In this document: positions 1-6,906 of the stretch, one piece after another
Layout: every line of letters starts with the position of its first letter
Position numbering within the stretch: position 1 is the first letter of the stretch
NCBI GenBank assembly: GCA_964416665.1
Contig: CAYQFA010000007.1
Location: forward strand, 1 to 26,510
Direction: 5' to 3'
Origin: JAKAGE01 sp964416665
Lineage (GTDB): Bacteria > Patescibacteriota > Minisyncoccia > UBA6257 > 2-01-FULL-56-20
Length of the DNA: 26,510 bases
Notes under the pieces: model-generated
The model's input: the letters and a program-made list of their open reading frames with translations, nothing else
The model's database searches: none
What the model was told of the DNA's origin: nothing
Position numbers and translations under genes: made by a program

Positions 1-2
1 TG

Positions 3-191
3 TTTCAAGTCCATCCTCAGTTCAAGCTGGTGGTTGATTATAATGTGGAGGAGGTTTTGAAGGTACAACCTCGCAGGAGTGTTCTTAATTTGCGGAGAGG
101 CTCAAAACCATCAAACGAAAGTCGCCCAGAGGAAAAGCACTGCCCATTTGAATCAATGGGCTTCGATTGTCCGCTTATTAAAGATATTTAA
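3..191 (+). CDS. C-terminal fragment of an unidentified reading frame (partial)
   Basis: The frame is open from base 3 to a TAA at 189-191 and gives 62 residues with no start inside the window, so it could be the tail of a gene that begins upstream. The peptide starts FQVHPQFKLVVDYNVEEVLK, has a basic middle (QPRRSVLNLRRGSK) and ends CPLIKDI, with two other Cys-containing spots. I do not recognise a family. The segment is more AT-rich than the genes after 872. A perfect 7-bp inverted repeat (142-148 with 155-161) lies inside the frame, which may mean the region is structured RNA or non-coding rather than protein. The call rests only on the uninterrupted frame and plausible composition. Confidence 0.3.
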   Translation, partial: FQVHPQFKLVVDYNVEEVLKVQPRRSVLNLRRGSKPSNESRPEEKHCPFESMGFDCPLIKDI

Positions 192-622
192 TAAACAATT
201 TATTAGGAAAAAATTTTACCACAAAATTTTCCTGGCCTAGTGGCTAGTTTCCTCATTTCTTGAAATGGGGTCGTGCCTCCCCTCGATGGGGATTATTGAT
301 TTTTAGTCTTTGCGAGGGAGCCTAATCTTAAATCTAAACGGAATTACCTTAATTCCCTGATTATCTGATGGGTATGTCGAGTTGTGTCTACTCCATGCCG
401 ATGGATAGTTTCATATCAAGTGGATTCTACTATACTATGGCCCGAGTTAAAAGAAGTTGTCGTATTATGGCGCAATCTACAATTATTGACGCCTATTTTG
501 TCGTCATTTAAAGAGCAATAAGATCGCCAGCAGGGCCACCGATTTCATCAGGTTTTTCCGAGGAAACCCGCGCCGCAGCGGGAGCGACCGACAGAGGGAT
601 CGCCTGCCCGGGTGAAAAAATA
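192..622. other. AT-rich gene-free stretch with several stem-loops
   Basis: No convincing gene is present in these 431 nt. Visible inverted repeats: 205-217 with 223-233 (AT-rich, two-base bulge), 251-258 with 263-270 (8 bp, loop CTTG), 279-282 with 288-291 (CCCC/GGGG), 340-346 with 350-356 (7 bp, 3-nt loop) and 567-571 with 578-582 (CCCGC/GCGGG). None has a clear T tail on the + strand, so they are not obvious terminators. A weak promoter-like pair TTGACG (486-491), 17 nt, TAAAGA (509-514) is also present. I saw no tRNA, tmRNA or SRP RNA signature. The stretch may hold an unrecognised structured RNA or simply be spacer. Confidence 0.4.
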
Positions 623-650
623 TTGTCGCAGTGGGAAGTGTTTTTATACT
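623..650 (+). promoter_or_regulatory. Predicted sigma-70-type promoter of the riboswitch operon
   Basis: TTGTCG at 623-628 and TATACT at 645-650 are separated by 16 nt (4/6 and 5/6 matches to the consensus). The expected transcription start is near 657, immediately before the aptamer, which leaves a leader of about 215 nt before the ATG at 872. The placement relative to the aptamer is the main support. Confidence 0.55.
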
Positions 651-656
651 GAATAG

Positions 657-800
657 GCATTCGTATAAATAAACGGCTGGGAAGTGGAGAAGCAGGTGAA
701 AATCCTGCACAGTGCCGCTACGGTGATCCGCGCAAGCGCGGAAAGTCCGGTCGCCGCTCCCCCGCCATAAAGATCTGAACGTTCCTCGAGCAAGGGAAGG
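657..800 (+). promoter_or_regulatory. Cobalamin-type riboswitch aptamer and switching segment
   Basis: The core matches the cobalamin riboswitch pattern. An outer helix P3 forms from GGGaAGTGG (679-687) and CCGCTCCC (754-761). It is followed by P4, GCAGG (692-696) with CCTGC (704-708) closing TGAAAAT. Next come the conserved block CAGTGCCGCTACGGTGA (710-726), a hairpin CCGCG/CGCGG (728-732, 737-741) and the J6/3-like segment AAGTCCGGTCGCC (743-755). The GGTGAAAATCC...CCGCTAC...GTGA succession is the hallmark I rely on. Downstream, TTCCT (782-786) can pair with GGGAA (794-798) around the loop CGAGCAA, in the place of the P13 hairpin that kisses L5; only a 3-bp L5 match (GCT with AGC) is obvious. 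GGGAAGG (794-800) can instead pair with CCTTCTC (838-844), giving an antiterminator. Inferred logic: ligand stabilises the hairpin, frees the terminator and turns the operon off. Confidence 0.8.
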
Positions 801-837
801 TGGATATTCATCGATAGCCTCATTCGCTTCTGATGTT

Positions 838-867
838 CCTTCTCTCCCCGAGAAGGTTTTTTATTTT
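838..867 (+). terminator. Rho-independent terminator of the riboswitch expression platform
   Basis: CCTTCTC (838-844) pairs perfectly with GAGAAGG (850-856) around loop TCCCC, followed by TTTTTTATTTT (857-867). It ends only 4 nt before the ATG at 872, so it can only act as a regulated attenuator for the downstream operon. Its 5' arm is complementary (one G-U pair) to 794-800. Confidence 0.85.
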
Positions 868-871
868 GATC

Positions 872-2722
872 ATGAACGAAACATATTTCGCAGAACCAAT
901 AACAGAAGAGATAGAAGAAACGCAAGAGCCCCTTGATCACGAAGAGGACGAAAGATTCGAGCCTGCCCCGGAATACGACACCGAGCCTGCCCCACGCGGT
1001 GAAGCAGAGAAAGAAAGCAAAGCGGAAACCGCAGAGGGAGAAGATGCAGCAGCGCAACGTAAAGCGGTCGTTATGGAACGCTACAGCGGCAACGAAAGCG
1101 ATTGGAAATGCACCTATCAAGAAAGTGGCCATCGGATAGATCTCGAGACCAACCAACTTATCGACGGACAAGGAAAATCTCTTACGAAAGAGATAGAAAA
1201 CTCGAATGTGAATATGTCTGCGGAAAAAATAGCGGAGCATCATCGAATGCTCGACCATTTCCGCGCGAATCCCGACCAACCATATCCCCTTCCCGATTGG
1301 ATCGAAAAAACAAAGGATGGCGATGAGATAATCCACGTGACCGTCGCTTTCGCCACCAAAGGCGGATCGGGAGATAAATTCGTTGACGTCAGTTATGAGA
1401 CCTGGTCGCACAAAGTCGAAAAATTAGCGGCGGAAGATGATGATGAAACCGAAGCACCGATACAACAGGAGCAGATGATCGAACCGGATATTACGATCAT
1501 CGACCTCGGCGCGGTGTTTACCGACACTGCCGGAGAAAATGTCCCGGTGGCTGAATATGGCATTGATACCGGGGAGAATATCGACGCGGCCATCACGGAA
1601 GAAACCACGGCTACTGTTCCAGACAGCGTTGCTGTCATACCAGCTTCTCATAAAGCGATCGCCGATAATATAAGTGTTGGCGCCGAGGAAACTCCGGATA
1701 AGATCGAAGATGAAGTGGCCACAGCCGCAAACGAAGCCGTGGTGGAGGTCGCGCCGAAGAACGAACATCTCCCCGCCGGGACAGAACCGCAAGGAGTCGG
1801 GCAACCGGAGGCAACCGCAATAATAGAGGAGGGTGAAAGAACAATGGCCCGGGAAAAGGAAGTCGTGGCGGGGGCGGTGTCGATGGCGGAAACTATACAC
1901 GAGCCGGTGACAGCGGATGCCGCCGCAGCTACCCTGGCACCGGAAAGGATAGCGGCACCAAGCGACCGCCACGGAGAAGAAATCTCAAGCGGCGAGATTG
2001 AGATTGAAAAGAAAGCAAAGCCAAATGAGACCACGGCTACGATAGCGGAAGACGAAAAGGCTCCAGATGGGACAACGGAGCGAGACATCGTGCAGGCTGA
2101 GGTGGTAGCACAAAAGACAACCCCTGCAGAACCCAAAAACGAGGCGCAAGATCACAATATTGAAATAAAAACAGTGCCAGCGGTTGAGGTGAAACAGGCA
2201 CGCCAAATAGAGGTTGTTACGCGGGATAGCGTCGAGGAAACAACGGCAACGGCGCCTGAAGAAGCCTCACCAACGGCACGGGAGATCGTGTCGGCTTCAG
2301 AAACATCTCCTGCCCCTGCCATTAAAATCGAGATCGCAGAAAGAACACCGGACATCGACGAAAAAGTGGCCCAGACGCAAATATCCGACAAAGAGATCTT
2401 GGATAAGACCGCCTTGCGTGAAGCGCGTCACGAGCACGACGCGATATCAGCGAACCCCGAGACAAGCCTTAATGAGTCGGCACAAAAGAAAGAGCACGGT
2501 GACGCTGCGGAACCAAGACCAATGACCGGGAGACAAATTCTTTTGCGATCGCTCGGGATACCGCTTCGATATGAGACGTCCGGCGAGTCGGCACTTCCTT
2601 TCGGCGTTCCGATAGCGAGTGGAATATCCGCACAGGATGTCATTAGCCAATCGGCCGCGCCGCAGCGGGAGCGCGCCAATGGAAGCTATCTCAATGGGAT
2701 CACCCTGCGCCGGGCGGCATAG
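872..2722 (+). CDS. Acidic, largely disordered protein of unknown function, first gene of the riboswitch operon
   Basis: The product has 616 residues from the ATG at 872. An in-frame ATG at 833 lies inside the attenuator region and is less likely to be used. No Shine-Dalgarno sequence is evident. Residues 1-60 are very rich in Glu. Residues about 62-185 look folded (mixed hydrophobic pattern, WKCTYQESGHRIDLET, DWIEKTKDGDEIIHVTVAF, VDVSYETW). Residues about 190-545 are low-complexity Glu/Ala/Thr/Pro sequence, predicted disordered. The last 65 or so are less acidic and somewhat basic (GRQILLRSLGIPLRYE...). There is no signal peptide, no membrane segment and a single Cys (C80), so it should be cytoplasmic. 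The gene is followed after 24 nt by the AAA+ gene, suggesting co-transcription. It could be a scaffold or substrate adaptor for that ATPase. I recognise no family and the function is unknown. Confidence 0.8.
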   Translation: MNETYFAEPITEEIEETQEPLDHEEDERFEPAPEYDTEPAPRGEAEKESKAETAEGEDAAAQRKAVVMERYSGNESDWKCTYQESGHRIDLETNQLIDGQGKSLTKEIENSNVNMSAEKIAEHHRMLDHFRANPDQPYPLPDWIEKTKDGDEIIHVTVAFATKGGSGDKFVDVSYETWSHKVEKLAAEDDDETEAPIQQEQMIEPDITIIDLGAVFTDTAGENVPVAEYGIDTGENIDAAITEETTATVPDSVAVIPASHKAIADNISVGAEETPDKIEDEVATAANEAVVEVAPKNEHLPAGTEPQGVGQPEATAIIEEGERTMAREKEVVAGAVSMAETIHEPVTADAAAATLAPERIAAPSDRHGEEISSGEIEIEKKAKPNETTATIAEDEKAPDGTTERDIVQAEVVAQKTTPAEPKNEAQDHNIEIKTVPAVEVKQARQIEVVTRDSVEETTATAPEEASPTAREIVSASETSPAPAIKIEIAERTPDIDEKVAQTQISDKEILDKTALREARHEHDAISANPETSLNESAQKKEHGDAAEPRPMTGRQILLRSLGIPLRYETSGESALPFGVPIASGISAQDVISQSAAPQRERANGSYLNGITLRRAA

Positions 2723-2746
2723 CAAACCACACAACCATAAACAACC

Positions 2747-4402
2747 ATGGCTGAATTCAAAAAAATCCCCTACTACAGTCTCCGCGCGGAAGCGCTCGTC
2801 GGCACCCTGCCCACGCTCGTCGGACGCGCCGAGGAGCAGGAACGGCTCACGCGGGTCATCAACCGCCGCATCAATAACAACGCGCTGATCGTCGGCCCGA
2901 GCGGCATCGGCAAGACGACACTGGTCTACGGCTGGCTGAAGCGTCTGAGCGAGCAGGAAAATTATGTCCCTTTGCAGTTCATCCAGTTTGACGCGGACCA
3001 TCTTTACGGCATTGACGATGCGGGGGTCGGCAGGATCTATCGCGAGGCCTTGGGAACGTTACCGCCCTGCGTGTTGTTCATTGATAATTTCGGCCGCGCC
3101 ATCCGCCAGAGTTCAAGCGTGGTGCATCAGATGATGCGCCTCTATGACATGACGTTCAAAAAACCCGACGTCCGGGTGGTGATCGCGCTCCAGCCGCACG
3201 AATATGCATGGCTCGAGCGCGAGCATCCCGCCTTCGTGCAGTTGTTCGAGACCATCCCCATCAAACAACAGACCCCGGCGGAATACGTACGCATCCTCGA
3301 GACCGCCCTCCCCCGATTGAACCACGAACACAACATCATTATCCCGACGAGCTCCCTGCAGGAGATCGTTTCCTACGTTGAGCGATTCCCTTCTCTCGGG
3401 CAATTGCCGCGATCGGCGATCAGCCTGCTGGATGAAAGCATCGCGTTCGCGGCCGCGACCGGACGCAAGGAATTGATGGGCGACGGCGTGGCGCAAGTGG
3501 TTGCAAGTAAGACAGGGATCCCCATCAACCAATTGAACCCCGACGAGCTCGAAGTGCTGAAGCGTCTTGAGGAGACCCTAAACCAGCGGGTCATCCACCA
3601 GTCCGGCGCGATAACGAAGATCGCCAAAACATTGCAACGGGCAAAGCTCGGCATCCGCAATCCCCAAAAGCCGCTCGGTTCGTTCCTGATGCTCGGACCG
3701 TCGGGCGTCGGTAAAACGGAGACCGCGAAGATGATCGCCGAGATCATGTTCGGCCGCAGTGAGAGCTTCATCCGTTTTGACATGTCGGAATTCGCCCAGG
3801 ACCATACAGTACAACGACTGATCGGCTCACCGGCGGGCTATACCGGATACGAAGAGGGCGGTGCGCTGACGAACGCGCTGCGGGCAGAACCTCACTGCAT
3901 CATCCTCCTCGACGAGATCGAAAAGGCGCATCCCAAAATATTCGATATATTTCTCCAGGTCCTTGACGACGGGCGTCTGACCTCGGGCCAGAACGAGACC
4001 GTTGACGCCTGTAACGCCATCGTCATGGCGACCTCGAACGTCGGCGTGGAGGAGATATTGAAGGGTGCGGCGGCGGGCGCCGACATGAATGATCCGGAAT
4101 TCATCCGGGAAAAGATACTTCCGCTGCTGGCGGAGACCTTCCGCCTCGAATTCCTCAACCGCTTCGACAGCATCCTCATTTTCAATCCGCTGACGCTTCC
4201 GGGACTGGTGCAAATTGCCCAGCTCGAGATGAAGAAAATAGAAAAACGGCTTGCAAAGCACCATGTGCAATTCACGATCGATCCGGCGGTGCTCGAGGAA
4301 AAGATAAAGACCATGACCGACCCGCGCTTTGGTGCCCGTCCCGTCAAACGGTTCATCGAAGAAACATGCGAATCACTGCTCGTGCAATCATTGTTAAAAT
4401 AA
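2747..4402 (+). CDS. ClpB/ClpC-like double AAA+ ATPase with degenerate first ring
   Basis: 551 residues carrying two AAA+ modules but no Clp N-domain and no ClpB middle coiled coil, so shorter than ClpB (about 860). Module 1 (about 20-240) has Walker A GPSGIGKT (50-57), but the Walker B is VLFIDN (109-114) with Asn for the catalytic Glu. The KYRGE-type pore loop is missing, and the ERRF arginine-finger block is replaced by FVQLF. Module 2 (about 270-551) is intact: GPSGVGKT (317-324), pore loop GYTGY (364-368), LLDEIEKAHP with Walker B Glu390, sensor-1 ATSN, arginine finger R472 in EFLNRF and sensor-2 GARP (529-532). Family knowledge: such rings thread or remodel proteins. Inference: ring 2 powers the machine while ring 1 binds ATP or acts structurally. 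It sits between the acidic protein and a VirD4-like ATPase, which suggests a role in that system rather than general heat-shock disaggregation. Confidence 0.9.
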   Translation: MAEFKKIPYYSLRAEALVGTLPTLVGRAEEQERLTRVINRRINNNALIVGPSGIGKTTLVYGWLKRLSEQENYVPLQFIQFDADHLYGIDDAGVGRIYREALGTLPPCVLFIDNFGRAIRQSSSVVHQMMRLYDMTFKKPDVRVVIALQPHEYAWLEREHPAFVQLFETIPIKQQTPAEYVRILETALPRLNHEHNIIIPTSSLQEIVSYVERFPSLGQLPRSAISLLDESIAFAAATGRKELMGDGVAQVVASKTGIPINQLNPDELEVLKRLEETLNQRVIHQSGAITKIAKTLQRAKLGIRNPQKPLGSFLMLGPSGVGKTETAKMIAEIMFGRSESFIRFDMSEFAQDHTVQRLIGSPAGYTGYEEGGALTNALRAEPHCIILLDEIEKAHPKIFDIFLQVLDDGRLTSGQNETVDACNAIVMATSNVGVEEILKGAAAGADMNDPEFIREKILPLLAETFRLEFLNRFDSILIFNPLTLPGLVQIAQLEMKKIEKRLAKHHVQFTIDPAVLEEKIKTMTDPRFGARPVKRFIEETCESLLVQSLLK

Positions 4403-4403
4403 C

Positions 4404-4724
4404 ATGAGACAAAACGAACATTTGCCATTACCAGAAACACTTTCAACGGCCCACACCAAAAAAGTACCGGCGGCGTTGCGGCTGACCGCCGCCGACGCGG
4501 AACGCATGGAGGCGCAACGCTATGAGATGCTGGAGGTCGTCGAGGAATACCTCAGCGCGCCGTTCCAGAAGATATTGCGCGAAAAGATCGGTCAGGAGAA
4601 AGAAAAACTGCTCGTGTTCGTCGCTCAGGAGCAACGGGTTCAGGATGCCGCGCAAAGGATCGTCCGCGTGCTCAACCCGGCCTATTTCGTCCATAAGCCG
4701 CTCGATAAAACGATGTTCGAATAA
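4404..4724 (+). CDS. Small helical protein of unknown function
   Basis: 106 residues, starting one base after the TAA of the AAA+ gene (4400-4402), a spacing typical of translational coupling. No signal peptide or membrane segment is present. The first 25 residues are loose and polar; from about 28 to 95 the sequence is strongly helical and charged (LTAADAERMEAQRYEMLEVV, KILREKIGQEKEKLLVFVAQ, RVQDAAQRIVRVLN), and the C-terminus ends HKPLDKTMFE. No catalytic motif is visible and I recognise no family. Position between two ATPase genes suggests an adaptor or accessory subunit of one of them, which is inference. The next gene begins 14 nt downstream. Confidence 0.75.
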   Translation: MRQNEHLPLPETLSTAHTKKVPAALRLTAADAERMEAQRYEMLEVVEEYLSAPFQKILREKIGQEKEKLLVFVAQEQRVQDAAQRIVRVLNPAYFVHKPLDKTMFE

Positions 4725-4738
4725 AAAATATCACCATT

Positions 4739-6022
4739 ATGTCATCCGTCACCATCGGCATCAACGACTATCGCAACAAGCTGACCTCGATCCAATATAA
4801 GGACGAGGATCGCTTGCGGCATATGTACATGATCGGGAAAACAGGCGTCGGCAAATCGACCATTTTTCAGAACATGTGCCTGCAGGACATCAAACAGCAT
4901 CGCGGCACCTGCTTTATCGATCCGCACGGCGAATCGATCGACTGGCTCCTGAAGCGCATCCCGAGCGATCGCCTGGAGGACGTGGTCCTTTTCGACCCAA
5001 GCGATGTCGAATTCCCCTTCGGCCTCAATCTGCTCGAAGCGAAGAGTGATTGGGAAAAGGACTTTCTGGTAAGCGAGTGCATCCAGATATTTTACAAGCT
5101 CTTCGATCCCGAGGGCACCGGCATCATCGGCCCGCAGTTCGAACACTGGCTCCGGAATGCCGCGCTCACGGTGATGGCGGGTCCGGGCGGCGGGACCATC
5201 ATCGAGATTCCGCGGCTTTTTGTGGATCCCGAGTTCGAGGAGGAAAAACGGCGGCACCTCACCGATCCACTCGTCATTGATTTTTGGACGAAGCAAATGG
5301 CAAAAACCTCCGACTTCCACAGGAGCGAAATGCTCAACTACTTCATGTCCAAGTTCGGCCATTTCACGAACAATGCGCTGATGCGCAACATCATGGGCCA
5401 GCACGAGAGCAGTTTCGACTTCGATGCGCTGATGAACAACCACAAGATACTCCTCGTCAACCTTTCAAAGGGAAAGATCGGCGATATGAACGCCCACATT
5501 CTGGGGCTGATCCTTGTCGCGAAGTTACAGGCGGCGATCCTGCGGCGCGCCAGACAGGCCGACAGCGATCGCGCGCCGTTCTATCTCTACGTGGATGAGT
5601 TCCAGAATTTCATCACCGATTCTTTTATCAGCCTGCTCAGCGAATCCAGAAAATACGGTTTGGGCGTGCATCTTACCAACCAATACCTCGCACAATTGCC
5701 ACAGGCCATGCGGGACGCCGTACTCGGCAACGTCGGCACCATTCTCTCGTTCGAAGTGGGCGCCGAGGACGCCGAAATTCTGTCGAAGGAATTCGACCCG
5801 TTCACCATTCCCGATTTCATCGGGCTCCCGCGGTTCCATTTTTATATAAAGCTCATGATCGACGGAAAGACCAGCAACGCCTTTTCCGGCGTAGGGCTGC
5901 CACCGGAACCGGCGCGGACCTCGGAGGCGATCGACGGCGTGGTCACGATCGTCAACCGTCTTGCCTACGGCTCGCCGCGGCTCCTCGTCGAAGAGGCCAT
6001 CAGGCGCGAATTGCGCCAATAA
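4739..6022 (+). CDS. VirD4/TraD-like (TraG-D_C / DUF87-type) ATPase, soluble form
   Basis: 427 residues. Walker A is GKTGVGKS (33-40), followed by the hallmark CFIDPHGE (58-65). Walker B is YLYVDE (282-287), followed by FQNF and a SRKYGLGVHLTNQYLAQLP block (303-321), characteristic of conjugative coupling proteins and TraM-recognition TraD C-termini. Members of this family are hexameric ATPases that feed DNA or protein substrates to a type IV secretion channel. The N-terminal membrane helices of classical VirD4 are absent; the ATPase fold starts almost at residue 1, so it is cytosolic or recruited by a partner. No VirB4, VirB6 or relaxase gene is visible in the window. It is the last gene of the riboswitch operon. 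A hairpin GGCGC/GCGCC (6003-6007, 6013-6017) lies in its last codons without a T tail, and only 30 nt separate it from the convergent gene. Confidence 0.88.
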   Translation: MSSVTIGINDYRNKLTSIQYKDEDRLRHMYMIGKTGVGKSTIFQNMCLQDIKQHRGTCFIDPHGESIDWLLKRIPSDRLEDVVLFDPSDVEFPFGLNLLEAKSDWEKDFLVSECIQIFYKLFDPEGTGIIGPQFEHWLRNAALTVMAGPGGGTIIEIPRLFVDPEFEEEKRRHLTDPLVIDFWTKQMAKTSDFHRSEMLNYFMSKFGHFTNNALMRNIMGQHESSFDFDALMNNHKILLVNLSKGKIGDMNAHILGLILVAKLQAAILRRARQADSDRAPFYLYVDEFQNFITDSFISLLSESRKYGLGVHLTNQYLAQLPQAMRDAVLGNVGTILSFEVGAEDAEILSKEFDPFTIPDFIGLPRFHFYIKLMIDGKTSNAFSGVGLPPEPARTSEAIDGVVTIVNRLAYGSPRLLVEEAIRRELRQ

Positions 6023-6052
6023 ACCTGCTCCGTTGCGTTCCCGCCACTTTCA

Positions 6053-6901
6053 CTAGATTCCGAATATCCGCTGTGCGTTCGTCCAGATCTGCGTTTTCAT
6101 TTCCGTCTGCGAAACCCCCTTCAGCTCGGCAAGCTTCGCAACGGTATGGACGACATATGCCGGCTCGTTGCGCTTGCCACGGAATGGCACAGGCGCGACG
6201 TACGGCGCGTCGGTCTCGGACAATATCCTGTCAATGGGAATGGCCGCGATCGCGGCATCGTAATCGTGCGTGAAGGTGACGACACCGCCGAACGTGAACG
6301 AGAATCCGAGATCGAGCAGCGCGAGCGCGTCATCTTTGGTACCGGTGAAAAAATGGATGATGCCCGGCTTCGAATCCGCACCGTGCAACTTCAGAAAAGG
6401 GATCAGCTCGTGAAAGGCATCGCGGCAATGGATCATGATCGGCTTCTGTACGTCGCGCGCGAGGGTAAGCTGCGCGAGCAGGGCATCCTTTTGCTTTTTG
6501 ATCTGCACGTCGCGCGGCTCGTCGTCGTTGAAATGAAAATAATCGAGGCCGCATTCGCCGATGGCAAGCGTCTTCGGATGCAGCGCGAGCGCGCGATAAT
6601 AGTCGTAATCGAAAATCTCGCCACGCGACGTGAACGCCTTCGCGGCTTCTCCCCCGCCAAGCTCTTTCTCGTCGTGATATGACTTGCTCGTGTGGATCGG
6701 ATGAAGGCCGATGGCCGCATATACGCCGACGGGATACTCTTCGGTCAAATTCACGGCGCGCAATGACGTCTCGCGCTGGGTGCCGGCGTTCACCATATAG
6801 ACATCCGCTTCCTGCGCGCGCGCGAAAACCTCGGCGCGGTCGGCGTCATATCCCGAAAACTGGGCATGCGTATGAGCGTCAAGAAAATGTTCTTTGGACA
6901 T
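6053..6901 (-). CDS. TatD-family metal-dependent hydrolase (DNase)
   Basis: 282 residues, close to the usual family length (about 260). The TIM-barrel metal ligands are all visible: DAHTH at 8-12 (H10, H12), GECGLDY with E116, MIHCRDA with H158, HFFTG with H183 and SETDAPY with D231. Family knowledge: TatD proteins are Mg-dependent 3'-5' exonucleases or related hydrolases acting in DNA repair and RNA or DNA quality control, in the cytoplasm. It is the last gene of the leftward operon, starting 5 nt after the metG stop. The metG-tatD neighbourhood is a common bacterial arrangement and supports both calls. An insertion around residues 72-105 (YHDEKELGGGEAAKAF...) is longer than in typical TatD and may be lineage-specific. 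Confidence 0.95.
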   Translation of the reverse strand: MSKEHFLDAHTHAQFSGYDADRAEVFARAQEADVYMVNAGTQRETSLRAVNLTEEYPVGVYAAIGLHPIHTSKSYHDEKELGGGEAAKAFTSRGEIFDYDYYRALALHPKTLAIGECGLDYFHFNDDEPRDVQIKKQKDALLAQLTLARDVQKPIMIHCRDAFHELIPFLKLHGADSKPGIIHFFTGTKDDALALLDLGFSFTFGGVVTFTHDYDAAIAAIPIDRILSETDAPYVAPVPFRGKRNEPAYVVHTVAKLAELKGVSQTEMKTQIWTNAQRIFGI

Positions 6902-6906
6902 CGTCT

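Noticed and set aside
504..710. 68-codon minus-strand frame ending in a hydrophobic stretch
   Set aside because: It lies antisense to the promoter and riboswitch aptamer, has no ribosome-binding site, and the RNA structure explains the sequence better.
741..750. GGAAAGTCCGG resembling the 5' signature of RNase P RNA
   Set aside because: The other conserved RNase P RNA blocks are absent downstream, and the surrounding helices fit the cobalamin aptamer in order and spacing.
833..871. Upstream ATG at 833 as the start of the acidic protein
   Set aside because: It would place the coding start across the perfect attenuator hairpin (838-867). The ATG at 872 just after the terminator fits an attenuation leader.
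6003..6017. GGCGC/GCGCC hairpin as a terminator between the convergent operons
   Set aside because: There is no T run on either side, and the stem lies inside the last codons of the VirD4-like gene.
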